Source: Gossypium raimondii (taxonomy: Eukaryota > Streptophyta > Magnoliopsida > Malvales > Malvaceae). From it: a stretch of 64,000 bases of DNA. Position 1 is the stretch's first letter. Every line of letters begins with the position of its first letter. Positions 52,122 to 63,470 of the stretch are shown here, piece after piece. The stretch covers positions 2,480,001 to 2,544,000 of the forward strand of contig NC_068565.1 in the NCBI RefSeq assembly GCF_025698545.1, given 5' to 3'. The notes beneath the pieces were generated by a model, which saw nothing but the letters and a program-made list of their open reading frames with translations, made no database searches and had not been told where the DNA came from. Position numbers and translations under genes: made by a program.

Positions 52122-54492
52122 TGTAATCACTTAATTTTGTCCGGGACGAATTTACGTTTTTTTAAAAATTGCGTTTTAGCCCCTGAATTTTTCAAAAATT
52201 ACATTTTGACCCCTAGTTTTTTCTAAATTTACATTTTGACCCCTAATATTTTATAAATTACATTCAGGGCCCTAAATTTTCAAGAAATTACATTTTGGCC
52301 CAATTTTTGCTAAAATTGCACTTTCGCCCCAGAAACTTTGTATCTTATGCAATCTTGTCCTTCTGGACTTGTCTAATCGCAGCAGCAACAACCGAGCCTA
52401 CCCCTCCCAGCCGAGCTACTCCAGCAGCCTCCCTAGGCCATGATGGCTCTTCTGCCACCTGAAAACAAAGAAGAAAGAGACAAAATTGAAAGGATTTAAA
52501 AAGAGGGAGATGAAAGGAAGAGAGGGGGATTGGGGCAACAAAGAAAACACAAAAAAAAATTGAAAAAAAAAGCAGCAAAGCACAAGGAAAATAGCAGCTC
52601 CACCGCGCGCCACCGTCCCCACCACCACGACAGCACCGTCACCACCACCACTACAGCACTGTCACCACCGTCCCCGCACCTACAACACAATCAAACAAGG
52701 CTACAAGCAAAGAGAAAATGAAAAAGCAATAAGCAATAAGTAAGAAAAAGAAAAAAACAGCAACCCAAAGGAAAAAGGAAGAAAAGAGAAGAGAAAAGAA
52801 AGGGAGACAGAGAGGAGAAGGAAGCCGGCCGTTACACCGCCGAACGGAGCAAAGAGCCACCAATGGTGGCGGCTAGAGTTTGAAAGGAAGGAAAAGAAAG
52901 TTAAGAGAAGAAGAAGAAAGGAAAAAGAAAAAGAGAGAAAAAAAAAAAGGAAATAAAAAAAGGTAAAAAAAATAAAAACAGCAGGCCAGCCCACTAGCCG
53001 GCAGGCCCAAGTCCAGCGCCCAACAGACCGGAGCCAGCGGGCCAGCAGATCTGACCCAGTCCCTGTCGGCCCACTAAGGCCCAATTTGCAGCAAAAAAAG
53101 AAAAAAGGCCTGCCTTCCAAGTCCATAACTTTGGGCTATTGGGTAAATTTTTTTTCTTTTTAATCTATTTTATTTTATTTAATGTATTTAAATGGTGTTT
53201 TATTTAATTTAAATTAGTATATTTAAAAATAGTTTTCATAAATATTATTATGTCATTTTAATTGCATATTTTTTTTAAAAAATATTTTAATGCACAAGGC
53301 AACGAATCGATTTAGCATCGAGTCATCGAATTCATCGCTATGTTGGATGGATATCGATAGCTCATGTTAAATTCGGGACGTCATTTTAAAAATAAAAAAT
53401 ATTCAAAAATCCTCGTTTTAAAAAAAAATTTCTCGTATTTTAATAAAATCCCGATTAAATATTAAATTGAATTTATTTAACACTAATTCGATGGTTTCAT
53501 CGCCATGTTGGGGTGAATACCATCGATTCGTGTTAAATACGGTATTTTTTTAAAAAAAATCGTGTTTCAAAAATTTTCATGTCTTCAAAATTTCTCGTGT
53601 TTCCAAATAATAATAATAAAATTTCCCGTGTTTCAAAAAAATATATTCCTGTTTCTTTTTGAAAAAAAAAATTTCCGTGTTTCAAAAATTCTCGTGAATA
53701 AAAAAAATTTCGTGTTTTCAAAATTCCCATGTTTGAAAAAATTTCGTGTTTTCGTGTTTTCAAAAAAAAATTCTCGTGTTTCAAAAAAAAACTCTCGTGA
53801 ATATTTTTTTGATGTTATCGTGTTTTCAAAAGATTCCCGTGTTTGACAAATTTTCGTGTTTTTAAAAAATTCTCGTGTTTCAAAAATTTTCATGTTTTCG
53901 TGTCTTCAAAAAAATTCTCGTGTTTAAAAAAAAATTCGTGTTTAAAAAAAAATTCATGTTTTCAAAATTTTCGTGATTTCAAAATTTTTCGTGTAAAAAA
54001 AAAATTTCTCATGTATCGAAAATTTCCGTGTTTTCAAAAAATTTTCGTGTTTCAAAAATCTTCGTGTTTTCAAAAAGTATTATTGTGTTTCAAAATTCTC
54101 GTGTTTAAAAACAAAAAAAAAGTTTTCTCGAGTTTCAATCGGATCACAATTAAATATTAAATTGAACTTGTATTTTTGAAAATTAGGACAACGCGCGTTT
54201 AACGAGATACCAATTTTGGGCGTCGCGAGGGTGCTAATACCTTCCTCGCGCGTAACCAACTCTCGAACCCTAATTTTCTCTGGATTTTGACGTGGACCTA
54301 AAATTGTATTTTTTTGGAAAAGTTTTTTTTTTAAAAAAAATTTCTTCTAAAAAGAGATCTTTGAAGGTGTCCGATCACACCTAGAAAAAAGATCGGTGGC
54401 GACTCCCTTTTTAAATGAAATCGAAACTCTGTTTTCAAATTTTCAATGATTACTTTGACTAGCGCCCGTCCCCAAATTTTTAGGTCGCTACA
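52122..54492. mobile_element. Solo LTR B (2.37 kb)
   Basis: Starts tgtaatcacttaattttgtc, ends ttaggtcgctaca, with an exact target-site duplication atatt (52,117-52,121 and 54,493-54,497). The flanks rejoin to match the RLK1 upstream region. It shares a 3' block with LTR A (gggcgtcgcgagggtgctaa, ggtggcgactcc), so they are related families, probably Gypsy-type (inference). It holds homopurine-rich DNA at 52,440-52,960 and a low-complexity repeat at 53,545-54,130. There is no coding domain. Confidence 0.8.
53545..54130 (+). repeat. Low-complexity tandem microrepeat in LTR B
   Basis: About 590 bp of irregular units of 14-20 bp built on ctcgtgtttcaaaaaatt / ttcgtgttttcaaaaa. Long Phe/Ser/Lys-rich or Asn/Phe/Thr-rich frames on both strands arise from the periodicity and are not genes. 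Confidence 0.85.
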
Positions 54493-54723
54493 ATATTTAT
54501 CTAACTATAACAAAAGTCAAAGTTTGCATGGCACATCATCACATGTTCAAAGCTAATGAACTTTGATTTGAAAATACATATTTATAAAAGCAAATAAACT
54601 ATGAAAGGGACCATAACACCATAGGATCATTTGACAAGTGGCCTTATATATTGTTTGACTTTTATTAATATCATTCATACAATCGTATCGTAGGATGACT
54701 TCCAAGTTCTGCACTTAAACGGT
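54493..54723 (+). repeat. Remnant of duplicated RLK1 promoter-proximal region
   Basis: Colinear with 29,390-29,584 (gtcaaagtttgcatggcaca, ttccaagttctgcacttaaa) and continuing into the truncated copy of RLK1 exon 1. It contains an extra stretch of about 50 bp (near 54,570-54,615) absent from the RLK1 flank. Confidence 0.7.
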
Positions 54724-54909
54724 CATGGGGAAAACTATTAGCTGCTCTGTTTTACTAACTTTAATATCTTGCTTTAGACACCATAACACCATCAAAATCC
54801 ATCAAAGACCCTGAATCTATAATCTCCCAGAGTGGAGTTTTCCGATTGGGGTTCTTCAGCTTTGCTAATTCCAGCAATCGTTATGTAGGGATATTGTACC
54901 ATCAAATCC
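54724..54909 (+). pseudogene. Truncated RLK1-like exon 1 (5' fragment)
   Basis: The first about 190 bp is nearly identical to RLK1 exon 1 from the ATG. It lacks 23 nt after [16 protein letters not shown], a deletion between two tgcttt direct repeats, which shifts the frame within the signal peptide. Similarity ends at 54,909 (accatcaaatcc), where unrelated DNA begins. It cannot encode a receptor. Confidence 0.85.
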
Positions 54910-57067
54910 TCTCCATGCGTCCATTCGGCAGCAGATGAACCTTCAACAACATAATGATAAATGTCAATATTGGTATGTTGATCTGCGTAATTGGTCCCTT
55001 CACTGTGATGATGTAGGAGTTTCTAAAGTGTATAAATCTCTTAGTGTTCTCAAATTTGTAGATAGATTTAATCTTGATCTTCTATATAATTTAAATTGTA
55101 CCGTTAAATCTAGGAAAGCTTAATTATAAATAGAGGCTTTCCCTTCTATTTGTAAATAATCTCCTTTACACTAATTGATATTATTGAGAGTATTTACTCA
55201 AATACTTAAATGTGCTATTGCTTTTTTGTGATTTTTTTGTTCAATCGTTACTTCTTTACTTTTGAGTTTGCTTCCGCTAACTTCGGTACCTTAGAGAATT
55301 TTCTTTATAAGTTCTCGTCTAAGGTCACAGATTTGCTAGAGTTAATTTTAGCCATATTGCACTTTCAAATAGAGAACACATATTCGAATCTTAGAGATAC
55401 AAACTTTGAACATAGACCAAAAATGATAAAATGGACATAGAAAATACCCGATTTGTTCACAAATTATTCGGGCCCATTGTTTATTTATATATAAAAAAAT
55501 GATTGTCATTATCAAGCCAAGACTCAAATAACTTAGAAACGTAATTAATTTGATGACTCTAGAATTCGAGTTCAATTTATAAGACTTTGTTTGTTTCACT
55601 GAAAATGTTTCCAAAAAATGATTTCTGAAAAATTACTTACTTTTCTGGAAAAGCTAATATTTTTCTGGTGTTTGGAAGATTTCCTGAAAATATTTCATAA
55701 AAGTTGTTTTCAATAAAACAAACATACATTTGAGATTTTGTTATCTTTTCATTATTTAATTGAATTTATTTCATAAAGTTTATTTATATTTTAATTCATC
55801 ATGTTTTAGTTTTAATCAATCTTAATTTTTTAATTAAGCTTAATTATTAATTTCGTACATTAAGGAGTATAAATTTATATCTTTATGTTTAATTAAGTTG
55901 GAAGTGGTAAATATTTATTTTGAATATTATTTGGATGAGAAAGTTGAAAAATGATTTAATTTAATAAAATGAAAGTAAGGTCTAAATTGTAAAATTTGTA
56001 ATTTTTGAACTCTAAGGATTTGAGTAGTAAACTCTGAAACATTGATGTAGTAACTAAATTATATGATTATGAAATATGAAAAATTGGAAAGTTGAGCATA
56101 AAATAGTAAAGTTTGAAACTATAGGAGTTAAATTATAAAGATTTAAAACTTGAGTTTTAGGACTAATTTACATTATTTGAGAATTTACAATTCTAAAAAT
56201 AGAATATGAAAGTTGGACTAATTTTTGGAAATTTTGACAATTTTAATTGTAAGGACTAAATCATAAAATCTGGAAATTTTAGAAAATTGATTGTTTTACA
56301 AAGCTGTACAAAACGGGATTTAGAACTAAATTGTAGAATAAGAAAATCTATTTTTGAGGAATTAAATTGTAGAATAGTAAAATTTGAATTTTAGAGATTA
56401 AATCGTAAAAAATAAAATTAGAATATAAGAAATTATTTTCTTCGACAATGAAGAGAGCTTCCCTTTATCCTTTTTGTTTCTTCAATAATAAAGATAATGA
56501 CCAAAACCTTATTAATTGAAAAATATCTTATGAAAAAATTTGATAATATATTATCCTTAAAAAAATCTTAATTTTATCTTTTTTTTTAAAAAAAAATGAT
56601 TTCATTTGATAATTCATTTTCAACCAAACAAACAACATAAAATAACAAAAACATTTTATATGTAAACAAAGTATAAGATGTCATCTTCCTTTTAGGACCA
56701 AAGCGTAATGTTGAAATTGGAGTGGTATTACTGTTTCATAGTTCACCATTTTTGAAACTTCAATGCAAGAACAAGTCAACAAATTTAAAAAGACATCAGC
56801 GCTTGAAAAAAATTGGAATCCTGAGGTAGACATTTGCAGTTGCCTTGAAACATCATTACATCATATCCCAAATCAGGGGTAGAGTTAGGGGCGCTTGCAC
56901 TGTCTCGACCCCAAAAATAACTTTTTCTATTTAAATATTTTCATAATTGATAAAATATTAAATTAATAATAATAAAATTGAATTTTGACTTTTAGGAATG
57001 ATAGAAGTTTAATTTTATCTTTTAATCATTCCTCAACCATAGCCTCAATTCCAAGTTCTTGCAAGAG
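54910..57067. other. Intergenic region upstream of RLK3
   Basis: 54,910-55,440 looks retroelement-derived (a TATA-like attataaatagaggctttcc at about 55,124 followed by promoter-like DNA), with no recognised domain. A TIR element lies at 55,585-56,641. 56,640-57,067 is the RLK3 5' flank, duplicated at 63,034-63,470. I find no gene. Confidence 0.5.
55585..56641. mobile_element. Non-autonomous TIR element, about 1.06 kb
   Basis: The left end tttgtttgtttcactgaaaa and the right end cattttcaaccaaacaaaca are inverted copies. The interior has many repeats of the type ttaaattgtagaatagtaaa and no open frame of note. The superfamily is not determined. Confidence 0.5.
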
Positions 57068-60000
57068 ATGGAGAAAGTTATTAGCGACTCTGTTTTACTA
57101 GCTTCTGAAATTTTATTATTGTCTTGTTTTTACTTACAATCTGGCACTGCTTCTGACACCATAACACCATCGAAATCCATCAAAGACCCTGAAATTATAA
57201 TCTCCCAGAGTGGAGTTTTCCGATTGGGATTCTTCAGCTTTGCTAATTCCAGCAATCGTTATGTAGGGATATTGTACCATCAAATCCCCGTACAAACAGT
57301 GGTATGGGTAGCAAACAGAAACAAGCCTCTCAAAGACTCTTCTGGGATTCTCAACATATCAGATGATGGCAACCTTGTTGTTTCCAATGGAAAAGCTGAG
57401 ATTCTTTGGTCATCAAATATTACGAATTTGGTTCCTAATGCAACAACTGCCCAGCTTTTAGACTCTGGAAACCTTGTCCTTAGTAATGGTGAGGATGGAG
57501 CAAGCAGCTTATGGGAGAGTTTTGAAGATCCTTCTAATGCCTTCCTTGAAACTATGAAGATCAGAACTGATGTTAAGAAAGGTCGTAAAGTGGAGCTGAA
57601 ATCATGGAAAAGCATTGATGATCCATCTGATGGTAGCTTTTCTTTTGGCTTTGAACCTTTCAATATCCCAGAGCTTGTCATTAGGAACAATAACAAGCTC
57701 TATTTTCGGAGTGGTCCATGGAATGGAAATACCTTTATTGGTGTTATTATGAAGACTGTTTATATTGATGGGTTTCATGTTGTTGCAGATTATCAACAAC
57801 AAACGTACTATTTCACTTATGAGTATTCTGATAACTATAGGTTGAAGTACTATGAACTGGATTCTCAAGGAAAATTATTTGAGCGGACATGGGATGGGGG
57901 GAAAGGGGAATGGATAAACAGGTACTCTACTACTCTAACAGAATCTTGTGTTTATGGACAGTGTGGGCCATTTGGGATCTGCGATCGAACAAAACAACCC
58001 ATTTGCAGTTGCTTAAAGGGGTTTAAACCTAGGAATATAGAGGAATGGAGTAGAGGTAATTGGAGTGGTGGGTGTTTTAGGACTACCCCTTTACAATGCC
58101 AAAGGGATAAGAACAATGGCAGTGAAGCAGGCCAAGGAGATGATGATGGGTTTTTGAAGCTGCAGACGATGAAAGTGCCGGCATTTCCGGACCGATCATC
58201 AATAAATAACGGTGAATGCAAAGATCAATGCATGAAGAACTGTTCGTGCGTGGCTTATGCGTATGATGCTGGCATTGGTTGCATGTTTTGGAGTGGAGAT
58301 TTGATTGATATGCAGAAATTCTCCACTCAAAGAGTCAATCTTTACATTCGTCTACCATCTTCAGAGCTTGGTAAACTAGTCTTCCATGTCGACCATGTGT
58401 TGAATTGCCTCAATTAATCTGCTTTTTTGGTGTTGAAGTTTTATTAACCAAGTTTTTCGATTTGCAGATAAAGGGAAAAGCACTAAAGTTATTGTTATTA
58501 CAGCAGTAATTGTGGGTATAGTAACCATTACGATTATTATGCTCTTCTTATGGTGTTGGATGGCTAAAAGAAGAGGTAACATCTCTATCTTTATTTATTA
58601 GTTATTAAGATATTCAAACTCAACGCCATTACTCTGTTTGAAAATGATTGAATCCAATTCGCATTTTTTTTTTTAATTAGGTAACTCTGAATTCAGTGTA
58701 TCTCTAATTTAGCAATTTGCATCTCAGGAAGGAAACAAAAACACAAACAGATCAAACTCCAACTCAACAAAGGAAATGCAATGACAAAATTTTCTAGTGA
58801 AAATGTGGGAGAATATTCAATCGGAGTTAAACTCCAGCAGCTGCGGCTATTCAATTTCGAAGAACTCGCCATCGCGACGAGCAACTTCGATCACGCAAAA
58901 AGCTAGGGCAGGTGGTTTCGGTCCAGTTTATAGGGTAATTAATAATGGCGATTTCCAGCTAATCCAGAGTCAGTGAAATGACATTTTTCTTTTTGCAGTC
59001 AAGTCTTGTGAGCTGAATATTGTGTGCAGGGAATATTAAGTGATGAAAAGGAAATAGCAGTGAAGAGATTATCGAAAGCTTCAGGGCAAGGATTAGAAGA
59101 ATTTATGAACGAAGTGGAAGTGATTTCTAAGATTCAACATCGAAATCTGGTTAAATTGTTTGGGTGTTGTGCTGAAGCAGAAGAGAAGATGCTCGTCTAC
59201 GAGTATATGCCCAACAAAAGTTTGGACACTTTTGTCTTTGGTTAGTAACTCACGCTAATCCTCTTTCTACTATTTTCGAAACTCATATTAAGCCCCAATT
59301 AAATTTAAAATCAAACAGGATGAAGTCAAAACATTTCTATCATAATTTTAAATTAATGTATACATCTCTATCATCTTTTCTTCTCTCGTCTTTCTAATTT
59401 AGAAAGATTAGTTTTATACATTAATGAAAATGATCATCCTTTATATTTTATTTCCTCTCACTTTTCTTCTCAACTAAGTACACTCAAAATTTATTCTCTT
59501 TTCAGTTTTCCATTCTCTACTCTCATCCTTTCACTTTTCTACCCAACCAAACACACCCTTGGTCTATTCCAAGATTTAAATAGTAATTGTTGCTCAATAA
59601 TTATTTTAATTGATCGATGTAACATCAATTACAGTTACAATCATAATGAATACAATATGGTAGAAAATACAATGATGGTTTTAGTTAGATCCTCGGTTAT
59701 AAGAATTAATTTTTCATTTTTAAGGTCTTACCATTTAGTTTTTGTTGTAGATCCAATTAAAAAAACCGTCTTGGATTGGAGAAAACGCTTTAACATTATT
59801 GAAGGGATCAGCCGAGGATTGCTTTATCTTCATAGAGATTCAAGACTAAAAATTATACATAGAGATCTAAAAGCAGGCAATGTTTTACTCGATCAAGAGT
59901 TAAATCCAAAAATTGCAGATTTTGGGATGGCGAGAATTTTCGGAGGAGATGAAAATCAAGCTAACACTAAAAGGGTTGTTGGAACTTAGTAAGTTGGAAT

Positions 60001-61653
60001 ATCCTCCCTGTCTTTTCTTTTCTTTTTGTTCATTTTTTTTCCACTAAAGTATGGTGTAGATATGTCTATGATCGAGTCTGGCCATCTCATGATGCTTAAA
60101 GAAAATACATGCCTAAATTGGAATAGGGTCTAGCTTTGCTCAGTCTGTTGGCTTATTTTATTGTTTAAAAAAAGGCATTGTAAAAATTTAAATATATTTA
60201 AGTCAAATTATGGTTTTCGCCATTATAAATTGGTCAAATTTGAGATTTAGTATCTATGCTTTAATATGACATTTTTTGGTTCCTCTATTTTTATTTTATT
60301 ATTAGTAAGTTCAAATATGTAACACGTGTTTTTACAAATATCTCTTCCAACTCGTCATATTGACATAGAACTATATTCCTTCCAACTCATCATATTGACA
60401 TGGAACTTTTTATAATAGAACCGTTGTTTTTAAGAAAAATCTACACTAGTATTTAACAGAATAGTTAATAGTATTTATTTAAACTAACTAAAGGCATTAT
60501 AAAAATAGAGGGTTAATTCATGTCAAATTAAAATATATGTGCTAAATCTCAAATTTAAGTATAGTAGCGGGATCAAAACTAAAATTTTATGTTATATTCA
60601 TATTCTTGTATGATTAAATTTAAATAAAAATGTTTTTATTATTTAATTCTAATTTAGACCCGATTTAAACTAGGATTGTAATGGTGGGGGGTTTTTTTGT
60701 AATGGTTATTTTTTTTAATGTTAAAATACAGTGGTTATATGTCTCCTGAGTATGCAATACAAGGGCGATTTTCAGAGAAATCAGATGTGTTCAGTTTTGG
60801 AGTTCTACTGTTAGAGATTGTTAGCGGAAGAAAAAACACAACCTTGTTCAACAATCAGGATTATTTTAGCCTCTTGGGATATGTAAGTTTATAAGATAAT
60901 TAGAAATGTTGGAAGATCGAATTAGGGTGTATGTCATCATATTTGCAAGCTATTTGAGCTGCTCATGCAAGCTGAATTTGAGTATCTTAATGCTTGAATA
61001 AAATAGTTCACGAGTGAATTTGAGAAATCCTAACACTTGGATTGAGTAGCTTGCAAACCTAATTAAGCTTCTTCTTTTTTCAATTAATAATGAGAATTTC
61101 GATTCAAACTCAAGTTCAAGTACAAACAATCAAGTTTGAAGTTGAACATGAGAATGAAACCCATTTTAGACTTGGGTAAACAAGCTTAATCAAGAGAGAG
61201 CAGTTCAACCTTTATATTGAATTGAGTGATCAAACTCTTTTGAAGCTTTGAGTTTAGAATTTGAGTCTAAGTTAAATTGGATAATTTAAGCATTAATTTA
61301 GACAAACTTTTTTACATTTATAGGTCCGGAAACTATGGAACGATGGCAACATTTGGAGCTTAGTAGACAAGGTGGTTTTGGAGCCAAAATCTAATTTAAA
61401 GAATGAGAAAGAAATAAGGAGATGCATACATATTGGATTGCTATGCGTTCAAGAATATGCTAACGATAGGCCCACTATGTCTACTGTTGTTTCAATGCTT
61501 AACAGTGAGATTTCAAATTTTACCACACCAAAACAACCTGCTTTCACGCAAACCCCACTAATCACCCATGATGATCAAAATAGAGTTTCGATTAATGATG
61601 TAACTCTTACCGACTTTGATGGCGAGATGAAGGTACAAATTAATTACTTTTAA
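57068..61653 (+). pseudogene. RLK3: S-receptor-like kinase with frameshifts in the kinase glycine loop
   Basis: Seven exons by homology: 57068-58370, 58468-58575, 58728-58934, 59030-59240, 59751-59988, 60732-60882, 61324-61653; all splice sites are intact. The start is the ATG at 57,068 (MEKVISDSVLL). The lectin, S-locus, PAN and transmembrane parts are complete. In exon 3, an A-run is one shorter (5 against 6) and GGG after CA is GG, compared with RLK1 and RLK2. The result is an in-frame TAG at 58,904-58,906, just before the ATP-binding loop. The predicted product is 529 aa: receptor head plus membrane helix without kinase. Exons 4-7 still look under coding constraint (HRD, DFG, SPEYA intact). 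The normal stop is lost and the frame runs about ten codons further. Either a young pseudogene, a truncated receptor, or two sequencing errors. Confidence 0.85.
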
Positions 61654-61734
61654 TTTTAGAAATAAAATTGTAAGTATTGAAAAGATATAATTTAATTGTT
61701 TGTAGTTTAGAAATAAAATTGTAAGTATTGAAAC

Positions 61735-62195
61735 TGATAAGTGATAAAAGTAACATGTGTTAATTTCGTTCTTAATACGTTTATGGATGATTATTTATGC
61801 AAAATGGTTAATTTTATGCTCCTGATCCTTTAAATTAAATGTTTCTATACTTAGGAGAGCATTTGGGAGCAAAAGGAGCAAAAAACGAGTGAAAATCAGA
61901 CATTTTGAGCAAATTTTAGAAACCACACGGGCTGGGTCTTCCCACACCAGCTGGACACACGATAATGTGCTAGACCGTGTCGATTTCACGATTCACATCT
62001 CAAACACGCGGAAAAATGAAATTTTTAGGCTTTCTAAGCATTCTAAAGTCTATAAATACCAAATAGAAGAAGAGAAAAGTAAGCCAACAGAGAATATTGA
62101 AGAAAACAACTCGAAGAACACCATTGGAGCCAACTCTGAAGCAAATTTCTATCAAGATTAAAGACCTCCTTTTAATTTCCTTTGAAGTTTTCGAA
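61735..62195 (+). mobile_element. LTR fragment, same family as 38,580-39,060
   Basis: Begins tgataagtgataaaagtaac and carries the same landmarks as the minus-strand copy (ggatgattatttatgcaaaa, ttctaagcattctaaagtct, ctataaataccaaatagaag). The short frame ending EENNSKNTIGANSEANFYQD is homologous to a frame in the other copy and is LTR-derived, not a gene. Confidence 0.55.
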
Positions 62196-62267
62196 CACCA
62201 TAAGAGATGTTACCTCTTCTTTTAGCCATCCAACACCATCAGCCTCAATTCCAAGTTCTTGCAAGAG

Positions 62268-62895
62268 ATGGAGAAAGTTATTAGCGACTCTGTTTTACTA
62301 GCTTCAAATTTTATTATTGTCTTGTTTTTACTTACAATCTGCATCGCTTCGACACCATAACACCATCGAAATCCATCAAAGACCACAAATTATAATCTCC
62401 CAGTGGAGTTTTCCGATTGGGATTCTTGACTTTGCTAATTCCAAGAATCGTTATGTAGGGATATTGTACCATCAAATCCCGTACAAGCAAGTGGTATGGG
62501 TAGCAAATGAAACAAGCCTCTCAAAGACTCTTCGGGATTCTCAACATATCGGATGATGGCAACCTTGTTGTTTCCAATGGAAAAGCGAGATTCTTTGGTC
62601 ATCAAATATTACAATTTGGTTCCTAATGCAACAAGCGCCTTGACTTTTAGACTCGGAAACCTTGTCCTTAGTAATGGTGAGGATGGAGCAAGCGACTTAT
62701 GGGAGAGTTTTGAAGATCCTTCTAATGCCTTCCTTGAAACTATGAAGATCGAATCGATGTTAAGAAAGGTCGTAAAGTGGAGTGAAATCATGGAAAAGCA
62801 TTGATGATCCATCGATGGTAGCTTTTCTTTGGCTTTGAACCTTTCAATATCCGAGCTTGTCATTAGGAACAATAACAAGCTCTATTTTCGGAGTG
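62268..62895 (+). pseudogene. Truncated, indel-riddled copy of RLK3 exon 1 (copy A)
   Basis: Colinear with 57,068-57,710 but carrying about two dozen small differences that break the frame repeatedly. Most occur at CAG or CTG (for example ctctgg to ctcgg, atctgatgg to atcgatgg). It stops at ttttcggagtg, where an LTR fragment begins. It encodes nothing intact as written. The pattern suggests sequencing error, so its status as a biological pseudogene is uncertain. Confidence 0.8.
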
Positions 62896-63034
62896 CCCAA
62901 ATGTCGAAATTTTCGAACGAAATTTTTCCGTAAAATTGTAGACCATAAAAATATAACAATAACCATATTTTCCCTCGTCAGATTTGTGGTCCCGAAACCA
63001 CTATTCCGACTAGGCCCAGAATCGGGCTGTTACA
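62896..63034 (-). mobile_element. LTR terminal fragment
   Basis: The 3' end on plus (atttgtggtcccgaaaccac, ccgactaggcccagaatcgg, gctgttacac) is a close relative of the LTR end of element C (47,720-47,776). About 140 bp joins copy A to the duplicated RLK3 upstream region. Confidence 0.65.
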
Positions 63035-63470
63035 CAAACAACATAAAATAAAGAAAACATTTTATATGTAAACAAAGTATAAGATGTCATCTTCCTTTTA
63101 GGACCAAAGCGTAATGTTGAAATTGGAGTGGTATTCTTGTTTCATAGTTCACCATTTTGAAACTTCAATGCAAGAACAAGTCAACAAATTTAAAAAGACA
63201 TCGGTAACTTGAAAAAATTGGAATCTGAGGTAGACATTTGCGGTTGCCTTGAAACATCATTACATCATATCCCAAATCGGGGTAGAGTTAGGGCGCTTGC
63301 AATCTTGTCTCGACCCAAAAATAACTTTTCTATTTAAATATTTTCATAATTGATAAAATATTAAATTAATAATAATAAAATTGAATTTTGACTTTTAGGA
63401 ATGATAGAAGTTTAATTTTATCTTTTAATCATTCCTCAACCATAGCCTCAATTCCAAGTTCTTGCAAGAG
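63034..63470 (+). repeat. Duplicate of the RLK3 5' flank
   Basis: Colinear with 56,636-57,067 (tatgtaaacaaagtataaga, ttgaaacatcattacatcat). The differences are mainly shortened homopolymers and changes at CAG/CTG. Confidence 0.8.

Noticed and set aside
52345..53126. Several Phe/Leu/Ser-rich minus-strand frames of up to 141 aa
   Set aside because: They lie in purine-rich low-complexity DNA of solo LTR B; no splice structure, signal or family is recognisable.
53533..54160. Overlapping Phe/Ser/Lys-rich frames on both strands
   Set aside because: They are produced by the microrepeat in LTR B; composition is extreme and no domain is present.
54935..55123. A 62-aa frame after the truncated RLK1 copy
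   Set aside because: No recognisable motif; it sits in promoter-like, retroelement-looking DNA and has no homologous copy in the window.
58376..58417. Extension of the first receptor exon past the S-domain (also in RLK1 and RLK2)
   Set aside because: The open frame simply continues into intron 1; the GT-AG junction joins exon 2 in phase and restores the known membrane-helix exon. A secreted form by intron retention is possible but not shown.
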